Assembly: GCA_031213475.1 (NCBI GenBank)
Contig: JARUPZ010000004.1
Location: forward strand, 6,790,000-6,853,999
From: Nereocystis luetkeana
Lineage: Eukaryota > Sar > Phaeophyceae > Laminariales > Laminariaceae
Direction of reading: 5' to 3'
Length of the DNA stretch: 64,000 bases
A model generated the notes under the pieces. It was not told where the DNA came from. It did no database searches and saw only the letters and a program-made list of their open reading frames with translations. Every line of letters starts with the position of its first letter. The stretch's first letter is position 1. Position numbers and translations under genes: made by a program. This document shows positions 41,400 to 55,770 of the stretch, one piece after another.

Positions 41400-42900
41400 A
41401 TCGACCTTTCTATCACGGTAATTGGTGCCGTCGACGTCGACGTCGTTGTTGCCCCCTCTCTGCTGTGCTTCACAAAAATTGCGCTTTGAAGAATGCTTGC
41501 ACAGGCACTGCGCCCATTGTAAAAAAATGCGCTCGGACCCCGTGTACCAAGACCTCGTTGACAGCAGTCAGGGCACTTTACGAGGGGAGGATTCAGACTG
41601 TGTTGGACATGTCTATGAACAACATCCCGATCATGGCGCCAGTTCGTTCGATTAATACCTTATACATACTGCTAAATATTGCCCACAAAAACAGCACCGG
41701 AGTGACACTGTCATAGCCCCCGCACCGCGTAATGTGCTTAACAGCACAGATGCCAAGACAGGAGTCAACACGGTCATCGCGGCGATGGCGTCTTTTCATT
41801 TATGGCGTGTCACAGCGCGGCGGGGGCCGCAGCAGCAGCAGGATAAATCAGCCCCAAATTGATACATAGCACCAAGCAAGCGGAAAATCGAAGACAGAAA
41901 GTGAACAAACCATCAGGTAGGATACAACTATAGGCGCACATCAGTGTTAAAATCCCATTCGTCCCATCTGTCCTGTTATTATTGGTATCCTTATTACAGT
42001 ATGAACCGTTGTTCCGTTGAGGCGCCGAGCCAGAGAATCGTACCAGTAGGTTCTGTATTTACTGCAAACACATGCGGCTGCATATTAGGTAAGCCCCCGG
42101 AGCTAAAGTAGCACGGCAGCAGCAGCAAAGCAGCATAGCAAAGCACCAGCACCTGCATAGCACCAGCAACAGCACCAGCAGCACCAGCAGCAGCACCAGT
42201 ACTCAACAAATAACGAATTTTGCATATCATACCAGGTCGAACAGTACAACAGGATGGGGCAGCAACAGGTCTACTAACAGACAGCAGTAACATCGGCTGC
42301 GTGGGTCAATAACAGAACAACAAGGGCAGGGAAGACACATTGGGCCTGTTGAATATCTCGCCCAATACGTGTACTTCGTAAGAATACTTTGAAGTACATA
42401 TACTGCTGTGTGCTTGATCTTATTTTTACGTACTGCTGTGTGAATATGTTCACAAAACTAACGATAGTGCCGATAACGCATTACAGATATATACTTGTAC
42501 ACACGACGTGCCAAGTCTCTTATTTCAAGTAATTTGTCGAGTGGTCGGCGTCAATACGTTGTTAATGCTGCTGTAATACATAACCATGAAGCCTGTGCAC
42601 TGGAACGCCATTCGAAACGTGTTTCACACTGTGTAACCTGTCAAGGGCAATGACACACCAACCGATATACTCAATATATAGCATGAACACATATTTGTCC
42701 TGAATTCAGCGGATTATTATTAATAGCCCAGTCGCATGTCCGCTTGAACCAAAATGGCGTACTGTGGCGCTACTATAAATTGTATCACACCAGCAGAATC
42801 AAAGAGGATGAAACCATGCAACTCTCCCTTTCGCGTGAACGCAGCAAACGAGGACAACCAACATAACTCCTTACGCTTTGGTTGTCTAGAGTTATCAATT
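41400..42900. other. Intergenic stretch
   Basis: An (AGCACC)n patch at 42130-42202. Frames at 41465-41716 plus and 41799-41593 minus (VTPVLFLWAIFSSMYKVLI) are not recognised and overlap each other. Confidence 0.4.
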
Positions 42901-42944
42901 TTATAGCCCTGAATACGCTGATCAACTTGCGGAGGTAACACTAC

Positions 42945-45900
42945 CTACCTGTGCTTACTGAGAGGGTTGGTGCCAATATCAGCAAGCTGGCCCCCTGTCT
43001 TCAAGTACTGGCGATTTTGCCCTCCTTGACTATTAATAGCTCCTCGATGAAGACTTACCGCAGAGCCACGTGCTAATAAGTAACACTGGGTTTGCTTACT
43101 GGGAGGTATGGTGCCAATGCCAGCGAGCTTGTCCTCAAGTATTTGACGGCGATTCTGCCCTCCTTGACGAACTCTTCGGCGAAAATTTGCCGCAAAGCTT
43201 AACTCGCCAACCGTAGGCCTGATTTCCGGCGAAGTGCAGACCCGCGGTGTTGTCGACACACAGTGGTACGCTGTCGAAGCACGTGCCAGCTCCCAGTTCC
43301 TTCGTTACGTTAGCTTCCGCTATCTCTAGCGCTTCGGCCACGAGCTCTGACACCATTGTGGTTTGCGCTGTCAGTCCCTGCAGCCTCACCTTGAAGCTAA
43401 CCGGGGCATTCGAATGGAAGACAATATCCGAGGATATCGACTTGACGTTATCCAGGTTGGTACCCCAGTTTGCATCCGAAAGTACACCCGCTCTCAAAGC
43501 CACCTTGCTTGTACGTGGCGCGGAATCCAGCGTTCCGGCCAGGAAACGAAGTGGATGTTTAGCTGCCGCCATGTGAGCTTTGAACGGGTTGGCCATTGCC
43601 CTCGCCACTTGGCTCACGGCGAATAAAAGGCCATACCGAGTCACCTGCGCAAGGTACCCTACGCTTCCCGTTTTGACCTGAAAACGCTGTTTCTCCTCCT
43701 TGTTTAGAAGCCCCTTCTCTGGCAGGTCCAGCGACAGCTCTTTTCACACTCCAGGCGCGTACGTTGGGTTGCAGCTTCTCACACCGTACCGCTCAGCAGG
43801 GGCTTGATACATCCCTCCTGGGTGATGGTCTCCGTCCCCTTCTCGCAGTCACGAATTGCGCCAATCCCGAGCACGAGTGACACGTTTCCCATGTCCGTCA
43901 TCGAGAAAAGACTCATCGGCGTCTGCTAAATCCGCCTCAGCACCAGGAGGTCTATTCCGAGCAGGAGAACGTCGTTTTCTTCGCATATAGTCAGAATTAC
44001 AATAGCGCTGCTCTCCAACAAGGTGTACACGTACCGGTCCGACTTGAGACTTGTGCGAGTAAGCCAATTTCCACCCGATATTCGTCGATCATGTTTTACC
44101 AGAGCCGGTTGATCTCTGGCGGAGGCCGTACAGGCTTTTCGAAAACCTCATTTCCAGTGGGGCCCGGTTTTCGTCGAATTTCTTACATCTGGGTGCTATC
44201 TTGACGTACACTTCCTCTGTGACATCGGCGTTCAGAAAAGGAGGTGTTGTAGTCTAGTTGCCAGCACTCCAGATTATATATTATACTCCTCCGATATCAC
44301 TATGCTCTGGAGTCTGCAAACGGGAGCAAACGTGCTGCCGCAACGAATACCAGAGAATTTCCCCCTTCCCAGCACAACAGGATGTCTCTTGTGCCAGTTG
44401 TCAGCCGTGACCTTGTAGACCAGTGTTTGGACGATAGTCGTGTGTCCCGTGGACAAGGAGTTCACTGGCAAGAGTGTGTAGAGTTTGGTATTTTTCAGGC
44501 TTGCCATTTCCTTCTCAGAGGCCGCTTTCCACTGCGCCTTGGCCAGTAGAGTCATGACCTCTTTGGAGGCGTTCGGAAGTATTTCCGCTTTCCCTCTCGC
44601 CAAATAGCTTAGAACAACGGTTGCGGTGCAGGCGCATTCCACGGCCGATCCTGCTCCGTACGTCTCATGCATGATATCTGGTAGGGTCGCCTTTGTGTAA
44701 AGCCTCATCTCTCGGAGCTCAGACAGGCCCGGCGGCGATCTCTGCTAAGTGAGCAGCATTCGCACGGTTGTGGGCGTTACGCCTTCTGAAGCATCGTGCT
44801 GCAGTGCCAACACGCACAACCGCAGGTGCCACGTCTAGACGCGAATGCCCCCGTTGCTTGAGCGGGGGTGACCCAGCCAATGGTGTTGCCAAGGAGCCTG
44901 CTGGGGGTGACACCGGCCACGCCACCGGTTGGACAACGCCCTCTTGCGATCCGTCCTCCGTCGGCACCCTCCCGGGCATAGCCTCCTCTTGCGGTGACCC
45001 TGAAGCTCCGCCGAACCGTAAACCCCTCCTGGTGATGTCGCTGATCCTTTCAAACAAATGGGCCACCGGTGGGCTGACAAAAGAGGTTCCAACACCGACG
45101 TGTAGTCGCGAAGATCGCGCAGGAAGTCGTCGTCTGTGATGTAGTTGCGGTCATGTAATCCGTTGCTCGATGGAATAGTCTGCGCCGAAGTCTCCTCCGG
45201 TAGCAGGAGCAGGCGCGAAGACGGCTTGATGAAGATGACGTTCCATCTCTTCATGATGCGGCGGGTGGCGGTATGGTAATCACGGTAGCTCTTGCTGTTG
45301 TTACTACTGCTGTATCCTATTAGCGTCCTGCCACCGCCTTGAGTTGAAGTGTTTTAGAGTACGTCTCAATGTGCACGAAGGCCATGAAACCGATAACTGA
45401 AGAAAAACACAGATCCTGTTCCGCCCCTGGTAGCATCTTGTACGGGGACTGCGTCCCAATCACGTGGGTCGGCGCCCTGTTGCCCAGAAACGCCACCGAA
45501 AACATCAATTCTCCCCAGGGACGTTTCGGCAATGCGCTGTCGGCAAGCATACGCCGCACCATCGCTGCGAGATGTATTCATACGCGCTCGGACATGCTAC
45601 TTTTCTGCGGGGTGTTGGTGCTGGCGTACTTGAGCGATACCCCCGTCTGAAGACAGTAGCCCTTGACTCCTTGCCGATGAACTCGTCGCCTTTGTCAACC
45701 CTCAAATGCTCGACCCGGAAACCACTTGCAATCACCAGATATTGTACGAGCGCCTGAAACGGGCTGAGAGCGTCGAGTTTGGACTTCAGCAGGTAAGTCT
45801 CCGTTCCCGTGGTGTGCTCGTCGGAGGTCTTGGCGACGTACTCGTAGTCCTCGAAAGCTTCTGGGGTTTACGGTCCCATCAAGGTTGGTGAAAAAAAGCT

Positions 45901-47050
45901 GACAAGGGAGTTTGACCTTGTGATCGGCGGTCTTGGAAGAGTCAGTTGGTGACTCTTGCCCACGGCGCACACGTCACAGTCTGGCACATGCCCATCGAAG
46001 CTCACCTCATTGAAGCCCACAGTATTCAAGAGACGTAGGTTCTTGCGATTTAGGTGTCTTAGTTGCCGATACCACCGGTTGGCGTTCGCAGCAGCCTGCG
46101 GGAGCCACCGAAAGATTAGAACAGTCCGCTGGTGTCGATTGGTTCATTTGTGGGGCCGAATGGCCCGAACTCGTCCTGCTCCGTCGGTGCTTCCAAGGCG
46201 GTGTATGCGATAGGGTCGTTGATGTAGTGAGAGGCGGCAGTAGTTTCGTTACCGGCGTCTGCACTGGTGATGCCCATGCTGGATACGGCAATCCGCGTCG
46301 CTACGTATGCGTGGTGGATTTATCGAACACTCACCACAACGAATTTCCGTATCCCCTCTCCTCGTGTCTCGGGGGTCCTGCTTTTGCCTGTCGTTTTCGT
46401 TGGTTAGAGTTGTTGCCCCCACTGATTGGCCTCACGCCTGTTCTCCTTTCTCCGTCAGGATAGCGCGGTCTTGTCATGCGTGTCCGACTCCTCTGCAGTA
46501 GTTGCACTTCTTGTCGCTGCATTTGTGCACCATTACCTACCTGCAAGGCGATGCCGCGGCCTGCGACCGGCTTAGAGTTGAACGAGCGCTAAAGGATGTC
46601 GACATACAGAGTGTGTACCATGTGCCTGATGTCGTAGCTGGCGGTTCGTACCTAGTCGAAGAGCTTGCAGGACGTTGTCTTCGCGCCTCTCGTCCTGTAC
46701 CGTTTGTCCCATTTCCTCAAGGAGATCCCGGCATTGGTTCAGGACGAGGGAAAAGTCATCGGGATCCAAGCCAGAGTCTATCTTCGCGTGGGTCAACCTC
46801 TCAGGACACGTCCTTTTGGCCTCCTTAGACAAGCCGTTGCTTTTGTCAGTCCGAACTTTCCACGCCGCCTGTCCGTGCCGCGCTCCATCGTCTGCCCTCC
46901 TTTCCTTGAGCTTCTTGATGGATTTGTTTTCGGAGCCATACGTGGTGATGTTGGCCCGCTTGGTTCTGTTTCTGTTCAGCAACGCGTTAAGCATCGCGGT
47001 GTCGGCGCCGCCCAGAGTAGTAGATGATGGCTGAGATTTGCATTAAACCA
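42945..47050 (-). mobile_element. Ty1/Copia retroelement fossil 1
   Basis: Parts in order on the minus strand: Gag of the UBN2 type (about 46830-46570, with the LDPDDFSLVL block), a CX2CX4H zinc knuckle (about 46525-46471), integrase core and C-terminal part (about 45900-45320), start of reverse transcriptase (44708-44274), RNase H (43644-43135) and a Copia-type C-terminus (QLADIGTNPLSKHR) by 42945. The last part is present twice in tandem (42945-43050 and 43085-43190). The element is broken, with at least five breaks spread over three frames. No long terminal repeat pair was recognised, so age cannot be measured; it looks old. Family assignment rests on Gag and RNase H plus domain order (integrase before reverse transcriptase). 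Confidence 0.85.
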
Positions 47051-47228
47051 CTCACAAAACTCGCTTGCTGTCTTGCGATAGGCAGACGCGAAGTTTGCGC
47101 TTGTATCCGCGAAGTGTATCCTTGTTCCGAAGCGAAGATTGGGCCCTTCTTGAACATTGCCCCGGTGTTCTCGGATGCCACGGTCTCCATAGCGATCAGC
47201 CGACGCTGAAGGCAGATCTGTCCTTTCG

Positions 47229-47315
47229 GCGAAATAATATTCAGTACTCCTAGGTAAATATAGCAGATAAACGGCGAACCCGAGTCTCGGTCGAGGTGCT
47301 GAATATTATCTCGCC
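47229..47315. repeat. Inverted repeat near the start of Copia fossil 1
   Basis: CGGCGAAATAATATTCAG and CTGAATATTATCTCGCCG, 17 of 18 bp paired, around about 53 nt. May be a small foldback insertion or an element end. Confidence 0.75.
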
Positions 47316-47319
47316 GGTG

Positions 47320-50300
47320 TTGGGCCACTGAATCGCGGAACCGAGCTGTGTCGGCTCGTTGAAAATTCAAAATAAAGCTGAAAAAAGTTGTGTAAAATCA
47401 AAATAAAGCTGAGGGTCTTTGTGTAACATCCTCGGACGCTGTCCAGCTCCCGGTCCACGAAGGTCATCAATGCGCACGCCGAGCTGAAACGATGGCTCTA
47501 TGACCGGTAAATCATATTTATCGAAACCCTTAGCAGCAGGCGGCCACGGAGATTGGTGCTCGCACTCTTTAAACTGACCGAGCAGACGGCCTGCGTATCG
47601 AGGATGTGAAAAGTTGACGACTCTTGAAAAGGGCCGGTTGTGGTCAATAAAGCTTGTGACGATAACCTAAGTTTAGATGCGCTTAGACGAGTGGGCGTGG
47701 GATGTGTGCAAAAACTCCGATTCACCAATCTTGATAGCCTCTCACAGCAACGCCTATCGACGGCTTTTTGCTGCAACTTGTCGACTGCAAAAATTGCTGA
47801 AGGGCCTCTAAATAGCATGCCACCTACGCAGTGTAAGCAGTCGAACCTCACCTTATGATGCATTGACTCGACATGTTATGTACTTCTTACTTCTCAACAC
47901 ACATTACGAGAGTACCACAACTCCCATGGTCTTCGGTGTGGTGTTCAAGGGGAAGAAGTAAGAAATGTATTTTTGCAGTTTTATCGAGTCTGGAACCCCG
48001 GGGATGGGATATTTTCGTCCCCCAATATTGAGGCAATATCGGTAAGAACCTGGAAAAACCAATTGCGGGCAATTGCCGGTAGGTAACTGGGCTCGGACCG
48101 GGGGAACACGCGTCCCGAGAAAAAAGCGATACAAGTTCGCGAAGTACTTTGTCCTGCCTATTAGTGAAGTTTTTGAGGCGCGTTTTCAGTACTTGGTGAA
48201 GCACCCGACCACTATGTTTTCGAATGAAATTAGAAGCAAAAGATCCACATGAGTTTCTATTTAGGGATTTGATAATAGAGCCACCAGTGAGTGGCACTTG
48301 AATTCGACCCACCAACGGTGATATATCTGGCTAGAGTGCCACGAAGAACGATGAAACGCGCGAGCGCCGGCGACAGCGACGACCGCAAGATGATAGACTT
48401 GTATAGTTGTACCCCTTTTGAAAAAAACCTGGGTACTCGCGGCGAGTAGGAACTCACGTTGTCTGTACTCACTCGTCACGGGTAAGGGTGGTGCTTTCAT
48501 GCTCGCGAGTATTTGGGGCTCGATTACCCGAGAACTCGCGAGTAGCGAGGGGGTACCCGGGTACTCGCTGTTTCATCCCTGGAAATACCGGGAATGTCAT
48601 TTTTTCATCCCCTCAATAACGTCTCCAGCGCAGTACATCGTACTAATCGGCAAGGAAGCTTTGAGAAGGCGCTCGAAAACGTTTTGTTCGACGAATCACG
48701 TTGAGGTTTTCAACTGCGAACCCCTAGACAGGGTGTACTCTCATGCTATACACGGTCGTAGTCATGGGGGGGGGGGATACCTGACACCGCCCGCCCTCCA
48801 AACGGCACATTGACTCCTATATGAACCACCGTACCTTCCGGTATAAAAAACACACCAACTACGAGTACCAGATTCATAATTCGTATTTTAACAAAGAAAG
48901 GCGCCACACTATTAAGAGTTCCTATGTATAATGCTGAACTTCTACCATTTCCTGTACAATACACAATACCCCAAACTACTACTCTAATTTATATATACAC
49001 ATTGCCACCATATTAATTCCTAGATTTATCTCGGCACCGTATACATTTCTATACAAAACACACACTATTAATAGTTCCTTTATGAATAGGGTCCACTCCT
49101 TTACAGCACACAATACCAAATTCCAGGTACCACTTTTATTCTCCGATAGACGATTGCATCATCCTACTACAGTAGTCCCTACGAATCTATATCGTGGCAT
49201 GATACCATAGTATTGTAAGTCATAATAGAAGAACACATTGCTACTCTGAGACCCACAGTATAGAAACAGAGGCACCTACGTCTAAATCTGGAACATTTTT
49301 CCTTCTTGTGAGGTTACAACAATAGAAGTAGTAGTAGTAGTCGTTTGATTTATCGGCTTCGATGCAGTGTCATACCAGAGAAACATTTCGTAAGGCACTA
49401 CGTTTTCGGGATGTGCGTTTTGAGGGAGAGTTGGTCATACTTGGTTTGAGAGTTCTTTCTGAGCCTTTCAGGTACATGGATCTTACCACTATTGCCGGAA
49501 ATGTAAAAATCGTTTGAGCATTAACATAATTATTACCGCTTGGGTACCAATATTACTGCTCAAACCGTCTTACTTTTCACAGGGTGATATCGCCGCCAAA
49601 CTGCTCTGCTGCTGTGTAAAATCTGCAGGAAAACGCGCCCTGGCAGTGAACGTGGAGGGTTTGCCCTGCTGCTGGAGGCAAGCGGCAGGGCTCCTGGATT
49701 CACGTAATCTGTTTGAGTATGTTGTCTGCTGTGACAGTTGTCCGGTCGAATGCTGTACAACCTGCTGCGTTACCTACCCTGTATTCATTGCAGCGTTCAA
49801 GACCAAACAAGGTCGACCAAGGTGCCAGGTACCCGTGTACTCGTCTTATTATCCCGAAAATACTCTCGAGGACTCGGGTTTTTCCAACCAGATTTCGCTA
49901 ATTAACTCGTGTTGAGGATGAAGGTGGCCGACTAGGATAATAGTTGAGAGGTAGGCGTTTTGATCACTGTTAGGCAAGTCCAGCTGCGAGCTTCCTCGGA
50001 AGAAAGTTGTTGGAAATACTGAAATGGTGCTTCCAGGCCGATTGAGAAAAGGAAGAAAGAAGAGTGCGAGGATGGGAATACCACCATCAGTCAGTACTCA
50101 GCAAGGTGCACGCTCTACGGTTATTGATGGTACCGGGCGATTGTACTGCCCGCCTTACAGCAACGTTCCTAGGATGGTTGATCGTGATCATTCCTCGATG
50201 GTTTATCGTGACCGTTCCTCAGCGTGTGATCGTAAGGTTTCTTATTCGTATTTCTGCGACAACCGCCAAACGACTACCAGGGGAAGTTCCTTGGAGAGTT

Positions 50301-50950
50301 CTTGATACACCGCATCTTGAGTGCCACTATACCACTCTTACATGAACTATATAGTACGTGGAGATATCGTGCTACTGGTCACTGACTAATAGATGACTGT
50401 TCGTGACTGACCAGCAACTCGGTAGGCTACTGGCTTACTGCTTGAAGCGAAGTGCTTAACACTAACACGACCCCCCGATGGAGGTGACATCATCAGCCTT
50501 GCTATTCGACACCGAACGATTTGTTTCCTCAACTCTCCGCAATCTCAAAAGACCTGCACAGCAATGGGTTTTGCGGAAGGGAAACTGTTCTATCTCCTTG
50601 GCAACAATTGAACAACATAGTCAGGCCCGTGTATGAACGGCGGCCATGTGGGTGTAGTCTTGACACATTCCATCGTAGTGTACGTACGCTATCAAGTAAG
50701 ATGCGATAACGATACCTCAGCGACCAGTTAGTTGACCTAGAAATGGAGAAACAACCTACAATGTAGCAGTCTGCCATGTCCCTGCTCACCCTGTCAAATC
50801 TGCAACTTTTTGATTTACCTACTAGCCTATAAGACAAGAGTCCAACGCGAGCAATTCCAGTCGGTTACTCGACCAAAAATAGAAGATGTTGGCAGTAGTC
50901 TAAAACAGTGACTCCGTTCATTTCGCCCAAGCATACAATCGAACGGGGTA
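47320..50950. other. Stretch without recognised genes
   Basis: Frames of up to 142 codons on both strands lack known domains. CTCGCGAG palindromes cluster at 48500-48545, and a poly-G run lies at 48766-48775. TATTAATA occurs at 49069. Confidence 0.4.
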
Positions 50951-50999
50951 CCAATGTTCCTGCCACCCACAAAACAAAAGAACAAAGGGGCACTGCCCG

Positions 51000-53900
51000 C
51001 GCTTTTACACGCGTTAGACTACGACCACTATGTCAGAGGGGCATCGCCTTTTGTATACACCGATTTCTCGCTTGCACTCGTCCACACGGCGGGTCCTCCC
51101 TGCCACGCACGTTGGGGTCCCGAGGCCGCGAAAAAAACGCGACGGGAAGCTTGTTTGCAGCTCCGGTGTGTGTCTCGGCGTGGGCGCAGGATTGAAGCCC
51201 TGCATTTCGAGCCTGTTCAGGAGGCCGTTGAGTGACGTAGATCTCCTGAGTGATGGGGCCTCGTTCGTTTCTAAGGTCGACTGCAACCAAAACGCTCTTC
51301 CCCCGCTGCAGATTATGCAGTGAGTGTCTGCATCTTGGCCCCGATTTAAGTGGGCCCTCCGTCCAGGCCGTGGTTGCCTGGCGGGTGTACACGAAGGCCG
51401 TTGATGTCAGTACTGGTGTTCCGTCACCGTGTGCGAAGTTCAGATGTCCTGCCGCGGGGTTAGCTCGCGATTGCCCTTCCGCTGACGTGGGCGCTTGAAT
51501 TTCCTTCAGCTCGCTGTCGGTCTCGGTGGTGAGCTAGGGTCGAGGGTGTAGCTCAAGAGCAGCTGGTTCGACCCCGGGTGATGCTGACATTGCCGATGCA
51601 TCGACCCCTGACGCATCTGACGCATCTGACGCTCCAGTGGTCCTAGACGACAATGATCCAGCCACCCCATACGATACGGTTTATCCTGCTGATGCTCCTT
51701 CAAAACCAAGAGATTGTTGATCCCGCGATCCCAGATGCAGTTACTCCAGCAAGCTCAGGTGGTGGCGATCCGGTCCTAGCAGGCGCTGATGCTCCGACGT
51801 CCCATCGCGATCCAGTGATACCCACCGCTGATGCTCCGATGACCTCAAACGCTTGTTCCCCGAGGGTCCCGGGCGATGCGATGCTGTTCCTCCAATGGGG
51901 TACTGGTGTTCAGTCACCATGTTTTTCCCCTCCAAGACCCGATGGGTCTCGATCTGTGCCGTCGAAACTCCCGCACATATCCGATGGTTTCGCCCGACTC
52001 GGGGTGTTTGCCCGCGGTGCTCTCTCCGTGAGATCAAGCAACGTGGTAAGGGTCAGGTTGTCGTACGCTACCTCGCAGGTGCTCTCGGTAAAGCTACCTC
52101 GGCAGGTGGACAAGGTATCGTACTGGCTGCCATGTGCTCTTGTGCATTCGGTACGATTCCAGTGGAGTCAGCAGGTGCTATCCCGGGTCAAACGCAACGC
52201 GTGATCACGGACGAAATTGCAAGTGTGACTGCTGGCGATGTCAATCCAGCGTTTGATGAGGATGATCAATTCCCTAACGATGATGCTCCAGCCCCGGGTG
52301 ACCACGCCCCTTCCCTTAGACGAGTCTCCAGGTGTGGGTACTCCAGTAGAAGATGATGGTGATCCAATGATCTCGGGCGATGACGCAACATGATCCCAGA
52401 CAATGATTCCCGGGCGACCCCAGGCGAAGATGCTTCATTCAATTGTCCCAGGCTTTAGCACTTTGGCGATCCCAGATGATGAAGCTCCGCTGTCTACAGT
52501 ATTCTCCACTTCGAATGAAATCATACCCAACTCCTCTTTGCGTTGCTGGAACGGCACCATGACCTCACCTTTCCGCAGGTGGGGGTTACCTCCCTCGAGG
52601 ACTGCAGTGACCCCCCGTTTCATTTCTAAGGGGGACGAGAAGACGTGTCGCCCCAGGCCTGAAACGATCAATCTGGGAAACCGTACTCGGAGTTTTTTGC
52701 CGGTCTGGTCAACGATGGTGTCGTAGAGGATTCCGGTTGAAATGCCTCTGAGATCGTTCTTGCCTGCAGTCACGATTACGTCGGTGAGTCTATCCACGCG
52801 TAGTCCTTTATCTGGTCCTTTCGCCCGGAGGTTTGGCTCGTCATCCAGAAGGTGGTCTGTTCCGTCGCTATTCACCAGCATCGTGACTCTGCGGCTGTTG
52901 GGCATATATGTCAGCTATGTCCGTCTTTTAGTAGACGTCACCCACAAGAATCCACCGCTGAGATCGTTGTTGAGATTGAAAGTCGACTTTTCGTCGTCAT
53001 CAACAAGATAATTATGGGCGTCGAGCACAGCAGCAGGGGCGAACGCGCTACCCTGTGGGCGTGGCGCTCCCTGCTGATAGCCCTCTGTGTCGCTGTCAGT
53101 GGTGGTCTTGTGAACGGAGCACCACTTCCCCCCAGGGCCGCCCCCCTCCCCCGGATCCAGCGTTGGCTCCAAAATGTGTCTTCTCGCTGTCCTGCCTGCC
53201 CTGCATGATGCATCCTCCGGTATATTTCTTGGCGGGCATAGGGCAGTTGCGCGAGAGGTTTTCCTACCTCTTGACAGTTAGAACGGACGACTGATCCCGC
53301 TGACGTGGCGATACCACGTCCAGCGATCATCCCTTTCGCCTCATTGCTGCGGAACAGATTATCCAGATGCAGATGATGCATTGTATTCTGGATCTAGGCA
53401 AGGTCGAATCACGATACATCATTTATTTGATGCTCTTGTACTCTGGCGAAAATCGTTGAAGGATGATGTCCTTACCGCCGACCGGTCATGGGCTGGCCCA
53501 TTGCCTCCACCTCGGCACGCTTGATTCTAGCCTCGGCGACGTTGTCGTCCGGGTCTTGTCCGGCATTCATGGTCGTTGCTGCCAGTTCTGCTGTCGTAGC
53601 GCGAATAGGCTAGTCACGTCGTTGACCTTGAGGTTATTCTCTTGGAGCTCCCCCCGACCCTTCCGCGCGTCGCCGCTGGTACCGGTTGCATCCTCGTGTT
53701 TGAGCACGATGAGAAACGCTGGTTTCCTCGTCACCATGAAAAGGATCGTGTAGAGGTCGTGAGACACTCTGACATATGCTGCGTATCATACGAGTATCCG
53801 TGGGCGGCGACCTATGAAACGTACCAACAACTACCGTAAGACACCAGAAAGAGATGTCGGATAGTTTAGTTCTTCCTAGCGTTTGGAGGGGCGCAGGTGG

Positions 53901-54000
53901 GGTATGAGAGGGACGGAAGGAGCGTACGTGTCTTAAAAATATCCATGCGCGATGATCTGTAGGGACAGGAGAAATAAGTGCTGTTACAAGGGGCTGCGTA
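51000..54000 (-). mobile_element. Ty1/Copia retroelement relic 2
   Basis: On the minus strand: Gag-like part (about 53900-53350), then the aspartic protease and following segment (52905-52435; DGTDHLLDDE, TAGKNDLRGISTGILYD and LIVSGLGRHVFSSPL fit the Copia protease region), then a linker to about 51000 that includes local GATGCTCC repeats (51570-51860). Integrase, reverse transcriptase and RNase H were not found. Broken and incomplete, several breaks. No terminal repeats seen; undated. Confidence 0.7.
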
Positions 54001-55760
54001 TGGCAACGCCCGCTCAACATCTTGAGATGAAGAGTGGTTGCCACATAGAAATAATACTAGAAACAGTAACAATTCTGGGCACTGGAAAGAGTGTGTCCGG
54101 GTATAACTCAATTAGAGCGGAAGGTCACCATTTCACACGTTATTATGGCCGTCGGAACAAATGATTCGATATCTAGCCCTGGTAACCGGATGCGACCGGA
54201 GTTGAATATGACTCGCGTACATCTGCCCGCGCAGGCATGTGATCTTTACTTCGTGAGCCTGCACAACGACATGGAGAGTCTTTTCAAGTACAGCGACCCC
54301 CAACGCACCAACCAAGCAACCCTCTGGTTGGTGTACGGGTTAGAGTTCCGGGTCAAGGTGATGGCCGCGTATAGCAAACCTCAAAACATTATCACCGTCG
54401 GAAAAAACAACGCAATACTAAGGTAAATTCATGCAAATCAAACGAGGTACGCACAGCAGTGATATACGGTATACTTTGGCGTATACATGTATACATGTAA
54501 ATGCACGGTGTGAAGAATAGGTCAAGCTTTCGAATGTTGTGATACGGGCCCCGGATGTCATGTTAAAAAAACTCTAAAGGCACTGTGCATCGCTCACTCG
54601 CTGCTATCGTAAATGGAATTACAAACTTGGAAAAGTGGAATGTTTCGAACTGACAAAGCCGCAAGCTGCGAGCGATTGGGTAATACGCTGCCTTTGATCG
54701 ACCGGCGGACTGTGAGTTTGTGCATGCGTGTTGAACGCTGGCAGAAAGGCTGCGCGCAATCGAAGTGAAATACAACTTTGAAAATCTTACCCTGTATAGG
54801 TACGAGTATGGAGCTGCTTCGAATCATATCAGTATCCGTGTGCGATGGCCTCTGAAGCATCCCTCAGACAACCGTAGCCCCTACCAGGGTATATACTACT
54901 TTAGAGAGACGCCAGAGGTTTGCGCCTAGCGCGGGCTACTCGCGTATCCACCTAGAAGCCCGCACGCGCCTTGATGGCGACGTATATCACAGTAGCATGC
55001 TTCCCCATGAATGCTTGTGCGGTAGGGTCTGCAAGTCTGCATTGGGCGGGCTCTATTTCGCCTAACTATGTATAAACGGTATACATTTATGACAGATACG
55101 ACAACTGTGAGTTCGATCGATTGAGGGGCTGATGCTCAACTTCCAAGCTGCGTCCTACGTCGGGCGCGCTTATTATTTCGGAAACTCGGCCACGGACGGT
55201 TGTTGCACTCGATGGCTTATCGTGTTTTTATATACGCCGCTGTCGAACGTGTCCTCTTGTAGCATACGTGGTTTGTAACATGATCGTTGAAGAGAGCGGT
55301 AGATGCGTACGGTACACCAACAAACAGACAACACACATACAAGAGTTAGCCGCACCAAATTGTCACCGGCTGCACCCACACATACACCCCAGCAAGTTGC
55401 CCGCACCTGATTATCACCGGCTGCACCTCTCACATGTATACAGGAGGGAAGGTTGTAGGACACACCCGGGTCGTATCGTACTACGTCATCGGCGTCCTCC
55501 GAAGAAGCTCACCCATCCACACCGAGCATCGCCTCTGATAAGAAGGCTTGGCCACACAATATAAAACCCTAATCTCCGCAGACCTGTATAAGATCGGCGA
55601 GTGCCTCAAACATGGGGTCGTTTGTCGAGAATTCACTATAAATAGATTAAATATGTTTTGGGTCGTTTATTTGATTATGTGAAATGCTTGGACTATTTCA
55701 TACTTGTACTGCATGAACGGGCATAATGAGATGTATATACGGGTGCCTGATATTTAGCAT
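54000..55760. other. Stretch without recognised genes
   Basis: A plus frame of 111 codons (54091-54426) with VHLPAQACDLYFVSLHNDME is not recognised. Short similarity between 53757-53840 and 54811-54890 around AGTATCCGTG. Confidence 0.35.
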
Positions 55761-55770
55761 TTTCATTTTT

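Noticed and set aside
41593-41799. Hydrophobic minus-strand frame resembling a membrane segment
   Set aside because: Overlapped by an equally good plus-strand frame; no family recognised.
51545-51580. tRNA gene suggested by GTAGCTCAAG and GGTTCGACCCC
   Set aside because: A-box and B-box look-alikes are only about 10 nt apart, too close for a tRNA; lies in the Copia relic.
51653-52356. Long plus-strand frames (183 and 167 codons)
   Set aside because: They lie opposite the Copia relic and arise from its local repeats; no plus-strand domain.
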